Shown piece by piece: positions 52,563 to 62,500 of a stretch of 64,000 nt of DNA. The stretch covers positions 124,001-188,000 of the forward strand of contig JAFKHH010000016.1 of assembly GCA_017306865.1 (NCBI GenBank), in the 5' to 3' direction. The position numbers and the translations under genes were made by a program. Every line of letters begins with the position of its first letter. Within the stretch, counting starts at the first letter, position 1. Source of the stretch: Filimonas sp. (GTDB lineage Bacteria > Bacteroidota > Bacteroidia > Chitinophagales > Chitinophagaceae). The notes under the pieces are model-generated. The model did no database searches. It had not been told where the DNA came from and was given only the letters and a program-made list of their open reading frames with translations.

Positions 52563-53993
52563 ATGAAGAAGGTTAGTTTCAGTTTATATTTTCTCTGTAT
52601 TGGCGTATTGTTTTCCATTATCCTGCTTACGGCAGGTGGCTGCGCCAACATTATTCCACCCGGCGGCGGCCCAAGGGATACTATACCTCCCAAACTGGCA
52701 AGTGCAGTGCCCAAAGACTCTGTAACATCCTTCAAAGGCAACAGGATCGTTCTTACCTTCAATGAATATGTGACGCTGGACAACATTAATGAACAACTGG
52801 TGATGTCTCCTTTTCCTAAAAACCAGCCAATCGTAGAGAGTAAGCTTCGCAATGTAACGGTAAAACTACGCGACAGCCTGGAAGCGAATACAACATACAC
52901 GATCAATTTCGGCAACGCTATTAAGGACGTGAACGAAGGGAATGTAGCCAGGCAAATGCGTTATGTATTCTCTACCGGCAGTAAAATAGATGGTGATTCA
53001 ATAACCGGTCATGTACAACTGGCGGAGACCGGTAAGATTGATTCTACTTTACTTGTGTTGCTACACAGCAATCTTTCTGATACAGCCATTTATAAAGTAC
53101 GCCCCAGGTATATTGCCAAGCTGGACGGTAAAGGCAATTTCCGCTTTTTGAATATGCCACAGGGTAAATTCAACATTTACGTACTACCCAATGATTATGC
53201 AAAAAAGTACGATGACAGCACTAAGATATTTGCGTTTGGAGACAGCATCATCACAGCAGGCAGCCACCAGAACCGCGTATTGCTGTACGCATACCAGGAG
53301 TTTAAAGAGGTAAAAGAGCAACGTAAATCTTCTTCCACAACGAAGAAAAACGATAAGGAAAAGCCGAAGGAAAAACCGCTGAAATTATTGACCGCTGTAA
53401 ATGGCGTACAAGATCTATTGGAAGATTTTGAGATAGCTGTGGACAGGAAGATCAGGAGTTTTGACACTGCTAAGATCGTATTGACAGATACAAACTATAA
53501 GCCTGTTTCGAATATCCACTTTTCATGGGCAGATACCTCTTTCACCAGGATTGCCCTCAAACATCCGTGGGTTGAAAACAGTCACTTTAAGCTCATCATC
53601 CAGAAAGATGCGTTAACAGATTCTGCAGGTATTGGCCTTCCCAAAACAGATACGCTAAGTTTTGTTACAAAGCGTGAGAGTGAGTACGGCAGCCTGCTGT
53701 TGCGTTTCCCGCAGATCGACCTCTCACAAAATCCAGTATTAATGCTGCTACAGGGAGACAAACAGATTGTAAGTGAACCTATCACTAAAGTAGAATGGTA
53801 TAGAAAATTGTTCCCTCCGGGCGACTATGAAGTACGCATTTTATTTGACCACAATAAAAACGGTATATGGGATAAAGGCAACTTTAAAGAGAAGATACAA
53901 CCAGAAATAGTGCTTACCGGCAAGCCGGACAAAGTAACAGTAAGATCAAACTTTGACAGGGAGTTTGATGTAAGCGTGGAGAAGGTACATTGA
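52563..53993 (+). CDS. Lipoprotein with N-terminal Ig-like domain
   Basis: The 476-residue protein starts with a lipoprotein signal ending LLTAGGCANIIPPGGGPRDT, a start seen very often in Bacteroidota. An SbsA-type Ig-like domain follows (about residues 35-125: PPKLASAVPKDSVTSF, RIVLTFNEYVTLDN, TTYTINFGNAIKDVNEGN). The rest is beta-rich, with an acidic-basic linker (KKNDKEKPKEKPLKL). I chose the ATG at 52563, which begins the signal; a GTG at 52494 would start inside the word-rich gap. The role is unknown, probably at the outer membrane or cell surface. Confidence 0.85.
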   Translation: MKKVSFSLYFLCIGVLFSIILLTAGGCANIIPPGGGPRDTIPPKLASAVPKDSVTSFKGNRIVLTFNEYVTLDNINEQLVMSPFPKNQPIVESKLRNVTVKLRDSLEANTTYTINFGNAIKDVNEGNVARQMRYVFSTGSKIDGDSITGHVQLAETGKIDSTLLVLLHSNLSDTAIYKVRPRYIAKLDGKGNFRFLNMPQGKFNIYVLPNDYAKKYDDSTKIFAFGDSIITAGSHQNRVLLYAYQEFKEVKEQRKSSSTTKKNDKEKPKEKPLKLLTAVNGVQDLLEDFEIAVDRKIRSFDTAKIVLTDTNYKPVSNIHFSWADTSFTRIALKHPWVENSHFKLIIQKDALTDSAGIGLPKTDTLSFVTKRESEYGSLLLRFPQIDLSQNPVLMLLQGDKQIVSEPITKVEWYRKLFPPGDYEVRILFDHNKNGIWDKGNFKEKIQPEIVLTGKPDKVTVRSNFDREFDVSVEKVH

Positions 53994-54279
53994 TGGTGAG
54001 ATTGTTATATTGATAAATTATTAATGGGCACGGAATGCGCCCATTTTGTTTTCTGCCGCTTTGCGGCTGACCTCACCACAGAGGTGGAGAGTATGGGGAG
54101 TTTCGCAGAGCTTTCTATCTATCCAGGATTACCCCGCCTGAATGATATTCGTCGGGCAGGGACTCACGATTGACGAATAATCCGTTGCGCGAAGCCGCCC
54201 CAACAATTTATCCATATAACCATTTAACAATTGCCCCAGCAATTTTCAAATTACCTCATTTTAAAATTATCTTTGCTCC
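53994..54279. other. Intergenic region before recR
   Basis: No gene is seen in this gap of just under 300 bases. It holds CTCACCACAGAGGTGGAG-type words (about 54072-54110), a GACTCACGATTGACG fragment of the module class (about 54160-54174) and AT-rich CATTTAACAATTGCC words (about 54210-54235) before the recR promoter. Confidence 0.5.
54268..54275 (+). promoter_or_regulatory. -7 promoter element for recR, four bases from the ATG
   Basis: TATCTTTG matches TAnnTTTG exactly and is followed by CTCC and the ATG at 54280. This is the third case of four-base spacing in this window and suggests a leaderless transcript. Confidence 0.6.
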
Positions 54280-54900
54280 ATGCAATTGCCTTCTACTTTA
54301 CTGGAAAATGCGGTGAATGAATTTTGTAAGTTGCCCGGCATAGGCAAGAAGACTGCACTTAGGCTAGTCCTTCATCTTTTAAAACAGGACGTAGGCCAGG
54401 TACAATATTTCGGAGAAACTATTGCCCGGATGCGGAAGGATATTAAGTTTTGCCAAAGATGCTATAATATCAGCGATGCGGATATTTGCTCCATCTGCGC
54501 CAATTCTATGCGCAAAAGGCAACTGATCTGTGTGGTAGAGAATATACGTGACGTAATTGCTATAGAAAACACCCAGCAATTCAGCGGAACCTACCATGTG
54601 TTAGGTGGCATTATCTCCCCGCTGGATGGTATTGGCCCCGACCAACTAACCATAGAAGCATTGGTACACCGTGTAGAAGCTGAACAAACCGAGGAGCTGA
54701 TCTTTGCATTAAACCCTAATATACAGGGCGATACAACCATTTATTACATTCAGAAGAAGATACAGCACCTGCCTTGCAAGGTTACCACTATTGCCCGTGG
54801 CATTGCCTTTGGCGGCGAACTTGAGTATGCAGATGAGATGACGCTTGCCCGCAGCCTTACCAACCGCATGCCGATAGAGAGTTATATATCGAATAGGTAA
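54280..54900 (+). CDS. recR: Recombination mediator protein RecR
   Basis: RecR works with RecF and RecO to load RecA on gapped DNA. The 206-residue protein has the helix-hairpin-helix LPGIGKKTALRLVLHLL, the four-cysteine zinc motif CQRCYNISDADICSIC, the Toprim domain (ICVVENIRDVIAIE, YHVLGGIISPLDGIGP) and the C-terminal RGIAFGGELEYADEMTLARSL. It is a single gene with no dnaX or ybaB beside it. Confidence 0.96.
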   Translation: MQLPSTLLENAVNEFCKLPGIGKKTALRLVLHLLKQDVGQVQYFGETIARMRKDIKFCQRCYNISDADICSICANSMRKRQLICVVENIRDVIAIENTQQFSGTYHVLGGIISPLDGIGPDQLTIEALVHRVEAEQTEELIFALNPNIQGDTTIYYIQKKIQHLPCKVTTIARGIAFGGELEYADEMTLARSLTNRMPIESYISNR

Positions 54901-54994
54901 CATAAAGTATTTATGGTGTATAAGGTATATAGAGTAGCCACCTGGCTCTTTATATACCTTATCTACTTTATAAGCCCTATCTATCTCCCGCCCC

Positions 54995-55024
54995 TTGCCA
55001 ATTCCCCCGTTTAGCTTACTTTTG
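54995..55024 (+). promoter_or_regulatory. Promoter of the metH genes
   Basis: TTG (54995-54997), a 19-base spacer and TACTTTTG (55017-55024) match both parts of the Bacteroidota promoter. The transcript would carry a leader of about 155 bases before the ATG at 55188, by far the longest leader that I can define in this window. Confidence 0.7.
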
Positions 55025-55059
55025 TGTCACCGCAGGCGGATTTGTTTATTGTTCAGCCT

Positions 55060-55170
55060 GGCCAAAGAAACTTGTTTCATTGGGAAATAGAACTAATAAA
55101 CGTCTAAGGAACTCCTCTATTGTTTCCCCAACGTTTATAGACTCTCCATGCAACAAGTGTTTTATTACAC
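55060..55170 (+). promoter_or_regulatory. Structured 5' leader of metH, possible regulatory RNA
   Basis: CTA(A)TAAACGT (55093-55103) pairs with ACGTTTATAG (55131-55140) with one bulge. Outside it, ACTTGTT (55070-55076) can pair with AACAAGT (55152-55158). The same ACTTGTT region can instead fold locally (CCAAAGAAACTTGTTTCATTGG zone, 55062-55083), so two exclusive folds exist. It matches no SAM or cobalamin riboswitch that I know. Confidence 0.4.
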
Positions 55171-55187
55171 ATTTGATAAGTGATGTT

Positions 55188-56201
55188 ATGAAGACAATAC
55201 AAGACTGTTTGAAAGAGCGTATCCTGATCATTGATGGCGCAATGGGTACGATGATACAACGTCATAAACTGACAGAAGAAGATTATCGCGGAGAAAGATT
55301 TAAAGACTGGCATTCGGATGTAAAAGGCAACAACGATCTGTTGTGCATTACCAAGCCTGATATTATTAAAGGCATTCATAAACTATACCTGGAAGCTGGC
55401 GCTGATATTATTGAAACAAATACATTCAGCAGCACAACTATTGCGCAGGCTGATTATGATATGCAGGCTATTGCATACGAACTGAACGTGGCTGCTGCAC
55501 AGTGTGCAAAAGCTGCGGTGGCAGAGTATGTAAAAGAAAACAATATTACAGAACCAAAGTTTGTAGCAGGTGCCATAGGCCCGTTGAATAAAACGCTGAG
55601 CCTTTCTCCTGATGTAAATAACCCTGGCTATCGTGCAGTTACTTTCGATGAGGTTGCAGACGCATATTACGAGCAGATCAAAGGACTGGTAGAGGGTGGT
55701 GTAGACATTCTACTCATTGAAACCATCTTTGACACGTTGAATGCAAAAGGTGCGATCTATGCTGCGAAAAAATTCTTCCGCGACTCTGGTAAGGAATTAC
55801 CGATCATGATCAGTGGAACCATCACCGATGCCAGCGGCAGAACACTAAGCGGACAAACATTGGAAGCGTTTTATATTTCTGTTAGTCATGCCAAGCCATT
55901 GAGCATTGGTCTTAACTGTGCGTTGGGTGCATCCGATATGCGCCAGCATATAGAAGAGCTCTCTCAGATAGCGGCATGTTATACATCTGCTTATCCGAAT
56001 GCGGGCTTACCAAACGCCATGGGCGAGTATGATGAGGCGCCACATGAGACAGCACACTTTATAGAAGAATGGGCAGAGCAGGGCTTTGTAAATATTGTAG
56101 GTGGCTGCTGCGGCACTACACCTGACCACATCAGGCATATAGCAGAAGAAGTGAAGAAGTTTGAGCCGAGAAGATTGCCAGTACTGGAAGAAGCTTTGTA
56201 G
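55188..56201 (+). CDS. metH: Methionine synthase, homocysteine-binding module (separate gene)
   Basis: This 337-residue protein is the first module of cobalamin-dependent methionine synthase. It binds homocysteine with zinc through the cysteines in GLNCALGA and [11 protein letters not shown]. It starts [24 protein letters not shown]. The remaining modules are in the separate gene at 56695-59385, so the enzyme works as two polypeptides, as is usual in Bacteroidota. I chose the ATG at 55188; upstream in-frame sequence belongs to the leader. The stop codon TAG at 56199-56201 touches the left arm of the GxxExxY cassette. Confidence 0.93.
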   Translation: MKTIQDCLKERILIIDGAMGTMIQRHKLTEEDYRGERFKDWHSDVKGNNDLLCITKPDIIKGIHKLYLEAGADIIETNTFSSTTIAQADYDMQAIAYELNVAAAQCAKAAVAEYVKENNITEPKFVAGAIGPLNKTLSLSPDVNNPGYRAVTFDEVADAYYEQIKGLVEGGVDILLIETIFDTLNAKGAIYAAKKFFRDSGKELPIMISGTITDASGRTLSGQTLEAFYISVSHAKPLSIGLNCALGASDMRQHIEELSQIAACYTSAYPNAGLPNAMGEYDEAPHETAHFIEEWAEQGFVNIVGGCCGTTPDHIRHIAEEVKKFEPRRLPVLEEAL

Positions 56202-56684
56202 CCACTAAGGCACGGCGGCACAAAGGAACACCAAGAAAATAACCTAAGAAAAATACCTAACCCATGAATAACAGGCTTTTTAGAGCAGACCAGATAGGAA
56301 AACAGATTGTTGATATTGCGTTTCAGATTCATAAGAAGATCGGCCCGGGATTATTAGAGAGTGTGTATGAAAAATGTTTTTGTTATGAATTAGGCAAAAG
56401 AAATATTCCTTTTCTATCTCAACAAAAAGTACCTATCCAGTATGATGACATAGTCATAGCAGAAGGCTTAAGATTAGATCTTTTAGTAGACGACTTAGTT
56501 ATTGTGGAGTTGAAAGCACAGGAAGATTATCATCCTGTATGGGAAGCACAATTATTGAGTTATTTAAAATTGAGTAATAAACATTTAGGTTATATAATAA
56601 ATTTCACTGTACCATTAATTAAAGATGGCATTAAGCGCATGGTTTTATAATTGGTGAACCTTGGTGTCTTAATGTCTTGGTGGC
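56201..56684. mobile_element. GxxExxY cassette bounded by 34-bp inverted arms
   Basis: The left arm 56201-56234 (starting GCCACTAAGGCACGG) and the reverse complement of the right arm 56651-56684 match at 24 of 34 positions. Inside is one complete GxxExxY gene. The unit of 484 bases sits between the two metH genes: its left end begins in the stop codon of the first, its right end lies 10 bases before the start of the second. No target duplication was seen. Calling it mobile is inference. Confidence 0.5.
56264..56650 (+). CDS. GxxExxY family protein (PD-(D/E)XK-like)
   Basis: The 128-residue protein carries the family signature at residues 29-35 (GLLESVY) after [13 protein letters not shown]. 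Its nuclease-like core has D72 in RLDLLVDD and E82/K84 in VIVELKA, fitting the PDDEXK_3 type (PF13366). The family is widespread, often in several copies per genome, and has no proven function. It interrupts the metH pair and is enclosed by inverted word arms. The gap to each metH gene is under 65 bases, so it must be transcribed with them. Confidence 0.92.
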   Translation: MNNRLFRADQIGKQIVDIAFQIHKKIGPGLLESVYEKCFCYELGKRNIPFLSQQKVPIQYDDIVIAEGLRLDLLVDDLVIVELKAQEDYHPVWEAQLLSYLKLSNKHLGYIINFTVPLIKDGIKRMVL

Positions 56685-56694
56685 AAAAACAAAC

Positions 56695-59385
56695 ATGGAA
56701 GCAATTACTATTAAACCTTTTTTACGTCTGTCGGGCCTGGAACCTTTGATTGTAAGGCCGGAGACGAATTTCATTAACGTAGGTGAGCGAACCAATGTAA
56801 CCGGTTCGAAAAAATTTGCGCGCCTGATCAAGGAAAACAATTACGAAGAAGCGTTAAGTGTGGCTAGGCAACAGGTGGAGAGTGGCGCACAGGTAATTGA
56901 TGTGAATATGGATGACGCACTGCTGGACGGCGTGCAAGCCATGACCACTTACTTAAACTTACTGCAAAGTGAGCCGGATATTGCTAAGATACCGGTGATG
57001 ATAGACTCTTCTAAATTCTCCATTATAGAAGCGGGCTTAAAGTGCGTACAAGGCAAGTGCATTGTAAACTCTATCTCGCTGAAAGAAGGTGAAGAAAAAT
57101 TTATAGAGCAAGCCTTTACTTGCCTGAGCTACGGTGCTGCTGTAGTGGTAATGGCATTTGATGAAGCAGGGCAAGCGGATACTCGCCAACGCAAAGTTGA
57201 GATCTGCCATCGCGCGTATAAGATATTGACAGAGCAGGTTGGTTTCGATCCGCAGGATATCATTTTTGACCCAAACATATTTGCGGTAGCAACAGGTATA
57301 GAAGAGCACAACAACTATGCGGTTGATTTTATAGAAGCAACACGCGAAATAAAACAACTGATGCCATTGGCTAAGATAAGCGGTGGCGTGAGTAACGTGT
57401 CGTTCTCTTTCCGTGGTAATGAAGCTGTGCGTGAGGCCATACATAGTGTGTTCCTATACTATGCAATTAAGGCTGGTATGGACATGGGTATTGTGAATGC
57501 TGGGCAGTTGGTAGTATATGATGAGATAGAACCGGAGCTACGTCAACTGTGTGAAGATGTATTGCTGAACAGGAACAATGATAACAACGAGGCTACAGAC
57601 AAGTTGATCACTTTTGCAGAAACAGTAAAAGCAAAAGGAAAGATTGAGGTAAAAAACGAAGCATGGCGAAATGCGGATGTAGAAGAAAGATTGAAACATG
57701 CTTTGGTAAATGGTATTACTGAATATATAGACGCTGATACGGAAGAGGCAAGACAGAAATACGCCAAGCCATTGGACGTAATTGAAGGGCCTTTGATGGC
57801 TGGTATGAACGTGGTAGGTGATCTGTTTGGCAGTGGTAAAATGTTTCTGCCACAGGTAGTAAAGAGTGCGCGTGTAATGAAAAAAAGCGTAGCCGTACTT
57901 ACGCCATTCATTGAAGAAGAGAAACTGAAAAATGCAGGCGCTCAAAAAGGTGGTGCAGCAAAAATATTGCTGGCAACTGTAAAGGGAGATGTGCATGATA
58001 TTGGTAAAAACATTGTAGGCGTTGTATTGGGTTGTAATGGTTACGACATTATCGACATGGGCGTAATGGTTCCGGCTGACAAAATATTAGAAACAGCACA
58101 GAAAGAAAATGTAGATATTATAGGTTTGAGTGGTCTTATCACCCCTTCGCTGGATGAGATGGTGCACGTGGCAAGAGAGATGAAGCGAAGAGGTATGGCA
58201 CAGCCTTTACTGATTGGCGGCGCTACTACTTCACGCACGCATACTGCAGTGAAGATAGAGCCGGAATATGACAAGGGCGTAGTGCATGTATTAGATGCGT
58301 CAAGAAGTGTAACTGTTGCCGGCTCATTGTTAAGCAAGGAGCAAAAGCCCGGTTTTCTTACCGGTGTGAATAAGGAATATGAAAAACTGCGCGACGATTT
58401 TGGCAAACGCAAATCATTCAAGCAGTATATTTCGTTTAAAGATGCGCAGGCAAATGCGGTAAAGGTTGACTGGCCATCCTTCAATCCCGTTAAGCCAACT
58501 TTCATAGGTGTAAAGGCATTTGAGGATTATGACCTGGCTGAATTAAGAAAATATATAGACTGGGCTCCATTCTTTATTTCATGGGAATTGGGCGGCCGCT
58601 TCCCCGATCTGCTTACAGATAGCGTAATAGGTAAGGAAGCAACAAAATTGTACAATGATGCGAATGCACTACTAGACAGGATCGTTTCAGAAAAATGGTT
58701 AACACCAAAAGGTGTGATCGGTTTCTGGGAAGCAACTAAAGTAGGTGCGGACTCTATTGCCGTAAATAATGAAGGCAAAGAAGTGCGGTTAGAGTTTTTG
58801 AGACAACAAGTAAAGAAGGCAGCAGATCAGCCGAATCTTTCTTTGGCAGATTTTGTAGCACCTAAAGAAGCCAGTAAGAATGATCATATAGGCGCTTTCG
58901 CTGTTACCATTCACGGCATTGAACCATACCTGCAAAAATTCCAGGAAGAATTTGATGATTACAATAAGATCATGCTGCAGGCGCTGACAGATCGTTTTGC
59001 AGAAGCATTTGCGGAGTTACTGCACGAGCGTGTGCGTAAAGAATATTGGGGCTATGCAAAAGACGAGCACTTGAGCAATGAAGAGTTGATTAAGGAAAAG
59101 TATGAAGGCATTCGCCCGGCGCCGGGTTACCCTGCATGCCCTGATCACACAGAAAAGTATAAACTATTTGATCTGCTAGAGGTAGAAAAACATACAGGCA
59201 TTTCACTCACTGAATCATTAGCTATGTATCCTGCAGCAAGTGTATGCGGCTGGTACTTTAGTAATCCTAAAAGCCAATACTTTGGTGTAGGCAAAATAGA
59301 CCAGGACCAGTTAGAAGACTATATGCAGCGTAAGGACTGGGACAAAGATGAGGCAGAAAAATGGCTGAGACCATCGCTGGATTAA
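56695..59385 (+). CDS. metH: Methionine synthase, folate, cobalamin and reactivation modules (separate gene)
   Basis: This 896-residue protein carries the rest of methionine synthase. The pterin-binding module is first ([36 protein letters not shown]). The cobalamin module shows the ligand motif [22 protein letters not shown]. The C-terminal reactivation module, which binds AdoMet, shows [16 protein letters not shown] chose the ATG at 56695 ([14 protein letters not shown]); upstream codons would read the repeat arm. A 53-base perfect palindrome follows the stop. Confidence 0.95.
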   Translation: MEAITIKPFLRLSGLEPLIVRPETNFINVGERTNVTGSKKFARLIKENNYEEALSVARQQVESGAQVIDVNMDDALLDGVQAMTTYLNLLQSEPDIAKIPVMIDSSKFSIIEAGLKCVQGKCIVNSISLKEGEEKFIEQAFTCLSYGAAVVVMAFDEAGQADTRQRKVEICHRAYKILTEQVGFDPQDIIFDPNIFAVATGIEEHNNYAVDFIEATREIKQLMPLAKISGGVSNVSFSFRGNEAVREAIHSVFLYYAIKAGMDMGIVNAGQLVVYDEIEPELRQLCEDVLLNRNNDNNEATDKLITFAETVKAKGKIEVKNEAWRNADVEERLKHALVNGITEYIDADTEEARQKYAKPLDVIEGPLMAGMNVVGDLFGSGKMFLPQVVKSARVMKKSVAVLTPFIEEEKLKNAGAQKGGAAKILLATVKGDVHDIGKNIVGVVLGCNGYDIIDMGVMVPADKILETAQKENVDIIGLSGLITPSLDEMVHVAREMKRRGMAQPLLIGGATTSRTHTAVKIEPEYDKGVVHVLDASRSVTVAGSLLSKEQKPGFLTGVNKEYEKLRDDFGKRKSFKQYISFKDAQANAVKVDWPSFNPVKPTFIGVKAFEDYDLAELRKYIDWAPFFISWELGGRFPDLLTDSVIGKEATKLYNDANALLDRIVSEKWLTPKGVIGFWEATKVGADSIAVNNEGKEVRLEFLRQQVKKAADQPNLSLADFVAPKEASKNDHIGAFAVTIHGIEPYLQKFQEEFDDYNKIMLQALTDRFAEAFAELLHERVRKEYWGYAKDEHLSNEELIKEKYEGIRPAPGYPACPDHTEKYKLFDLLEVEKHTGISLTESLAMYPAASVCGWYFSNPKSQYFGVGKIDQDQLEDYMQRKDWDKDEAEKWLRPSLD

Positions 59386-59397
59386 AGTTTCAAGAGT

Positions 59398-59450
59398 TTA
59401 TAAAACAAGAGTGGTCCACTTTTAAAAAGTGGACCACTCTTGTTTTATAA
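59398..59450. terminator. Perfect 53-bp palindrome after metH
   Basis: Arms of 26 bases (including AAAACAAGAGTGGTCCACTT) pair exactly around one A at 59424. The hairpin begins 12 bases after the metH stop. Inner A/T tracts at the tip and an outer T-rich end would allow termination in either direction. The arm length is well above the usual terminator, so it may also be a palindromic repeat. Confidence 0.75.
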
Positions 59451-59482
59451 TCTAGTTGCCATAGAGGCTCAGAAAAGGGATT

Positions 59483-59580
59483 TTATTTTAATCCGTCCGC
59501 CAAAGCGGACGGCAATAAAAGCCGTGATTCTGTGTAACTATATACGCCCACTCACAACTGACTACTCACCTCTCACAATT
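59483..59580. repeat. REP-like hairpin and half module before the AsmA gene end
   Basis: CCGTCCGC (59493-59500) and GCGGACGG (59505-59512) pair perfectly over CAAA, preceded by TTATTTTAAT; a decayed copy is at about 31696-31720. CCACTCACAACTGACTACTC words (59548-59580) then run up to the stop codon of the AsmA-like gene. Confidence 0.7.
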
Positions 59581-62500
59581 CTATTCTTCCTCCTTCTCCT
59601 CATCCAGCTTATTCGAATCCCTGTTACGACGCAGTTTCACTTTAGGATCACTTTGCGTACCTACAACAGTAAATGGAATACCAAAGATGCCGAACGGCGG
59701 CAATCCTAATCTGCCGCTAAGATTCAGTTTTCCATCAAGGCTTACCTGTCCTTCAAAGCGTGGGCGGAAACCAAACACCTTCATTTTCGTACGCTCAATC
59801 GTCAGTATGTTATTGGCTATGGTCGACTTGATATCTACTTTAGACAGGCTTGGGTTATTTACGCTATCCCTGTTTGTTGCTTTACTTACAGCACTGAATA
59901 GTTTCAACCCTTTTATCTTCACTTTCTCCAGGCTCAGTACGCCCCCACCTTTCAGTGAAGGATAGATTGGCGACATGTTTGCATCCAGCTTACCACCAAT
60001 CTTATAGTCCAGAGAAATGATGCCCTCTGCACTTGCGGCAGATGGCGCCATATCATGAAACATTTTCACTTCATTATACGCTCTTTTTACATCAAAATCT
60101 TTTGCACTGATGTGATAGTCAAAAATGGCTTTTGTAGGCGTTACGCTGCCATATTTTGCATCCATGCTCACTTTTGTACCTACCAGTTGAAAACCTGTTT
60201 TATCCAGGATAATATAGCCGCTATCGATGCGCATACCTCCTTTGAAATCTGTCAGGTTCAGCGCGTCATATTTTATCTTCTTCACATCGGCAGTGAACAC
60301 AAGCGAAAGATTTGACGGCACGATTATTACGCCAGTCGGTGAAGATGATTTTTTAGCTGTTGAGGCAGACTTGTTATCCGCAAAAGCCATAAACTCATCT
60401 ACAATAATGTAATCGCTCTTCAGATCAAAGTTGCCTCTCAATGGTGCATTTTGTTGTGTTGCATACGCAATCACGTTGCTTAAGTAACCATTCAGCGTAA
60501 AGTATGATTTGCTATAGTTTGCTTTGAACTCATCAAACCACATTTTATCCTGCTCAAAATGAAAGACACCGGTCTTTATTTCTAATGGTTTAGGAAACAG
60601 GTCGGAAGTAATAGCAATGTCTTTAATCTTCAACGTTCCTTTGTTATTCAACTGATCATAACGTCCTGCAACAGCATCGCTTTGTGTACCGCGCAGCGCC
60701 AGGTTTGTCTGTATGAATCCTTTCAGGTCGTACCCTTTCACTGCAAATACTTTGTATATCTTCCCAAGATCTATTACACCATTAGAGAAAATATTATACC
60801 GTAGATCATCAAAATTTTTCAGGTCAGCCTTCATTACAAACGGTTGCCCTTCAAACAGGAAGGATACCGGTTTCAGGTTCACGTTTAGTGACCGCATATT
60901 ACCGGCAGTATTAGTTATAGTAGCATCTACCTGTATTTTTTCTAACGGGTGCGGATAATATTTTGTCTGCACCATACCATTATCCATCGTAAACTTAGCT
61001 GTAGTAACCGGGAACAAACGCTTGGCTGCTACATATTTCCCCTTAGTCTTTACATCTATATTCAGATCACCGGCAAGTGTCATACTATCCAGCGGGTAGA
61101 ATGATTTTATATCTGACAAATGAAATACAGATTGTATGCTTGCATCTACCGGGAAGTCCTTTGCATTCGCCATTCTGAAGTAGCCCTTAATGTAATTGCT
61201 CAATACGTTGGCATTGATGTTCTCAAGGGAAAGCTTTGTATTTTGATATACATGGTCCGGGCAATTGGCTTTCAGATCAAAGCTGATATTATTAACCGCC
61301 TGCGGCAATGATGCATATTTAAAATAGCCATCACGGAATGTGGCATCCAAAGAAAATTTAGGAATACTGGTGATTACCGTATCTACACCACGCAACCCTT
61401 TTTTTACCACACCTTTTGCATATTTACCGTCTGCTAATAAGTGCAGCGACATTCTACCTTTGAGATCATACGGTTCCAGCCCCATTGCCTTATCCCATTT
61501 TTCCAGGTCTATTTCAGAGTTGATCTTTGCATAGATCTGCGGCTCCTTCAGACCGGTTAATCGTATGATAGAGCTGAAATAATCTTTATCAATATTGAAG
61601 TAGATGGAGTCTACATTTACATGCAAACTATCTGTATTTAACTGCACAAGCTTCGATTCAAAATTCAGGTACAGGTTTTTAATCGGCGATGGTGCATTAT
61701 TGTTACTGATCATACCATTTCGCACTTTCATATTGAAGGCGAGGTCCGGCATTGTATTGGTTTCGGCAATATAATCACCTTTCAGCGTTGCATAAATATC
61801 ACCAAAGCCAGTTATCTTGGTTTTATCAGACCATGTTAAATATTCCGGAGGCAATGCAGAAAAAATGTTTTTCAGGTCCGTTTCTTTAGACTGCAACTTG
61901 AAATCCATTTTATAACCATTCTTCAAAAACTCAAACACACCATTAAACTGCATAGGCAGATCGTTCAGCTTCAGATCATTTTTCTCAAACGCAAGTGCCA
62001 GGGAGTTGGTATTGATCTTTGTTACCAGGTCAGCATTTATTTTCTTTGAATTGATGTACCGCGTTTTATTATAGTCAAGGTCAAGTGAATCTACATGAAG
62101 ATGGCTTGCCAGGTCAAACACCGCTTTCGCCAGGTCACCTTTACCCAAATAGTTCGCCCCTTTGGCATTTATAAACAGTGGTATAGATTTATCATCATAC
62201 ACAATATCTGTTTTATCTATCTGTATGCGTTCTATTTTTAGCGATGCACTGCTTGAGTCTGCAGGATTAGCTACATGTGCTGTAGTATCCGACTTATATA
62301 CGTTGTAATTCGGGTTCCCTTTTTCATCTACTAAAATGTGGATATAACCCTGGGTAAGGTATATCTCATTTATCGTGATGCTTTTGGAAAACACGCTTCC
62401 TAAACCGATACCAAATGACAGCTCATTTGTTTTAACTAACGTGTCTTTCTCAAATGGGGCAGACCCTTTGAGTGAACAGTCGTACAATGTAAGTGTAAGG

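Larger units (their letters stand above)
54901..55187. other. Gap before metH with word repeats, promoter and structured leader
   Basis: No gene is seen. AT-rich words (GGTGTATAAGGTATATAGAG) face TTATATACCTTATCTAC at about 54916-54972. The metH promoter is at 54995-55024. The leader from about 55031 to 55187 has several pairing segments, listed separately. Confidence 0.6.

Noticed and set aside
55031-55187. SAM or cobalamin riboswitch before metH
   Set aside because: The conserved cores of SAM-I, SAM-II and the cobalamin (B12 box) classes were looked for by eye and not found. The leader is kept as an unassigned structured RNA.
55188-59385. metH as a gene broken by insertion
   Set aside because: Both parts have their own start and stop at proper domain borders, and split metH is normal in Bacteroidota. 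The insert only separates two genes.
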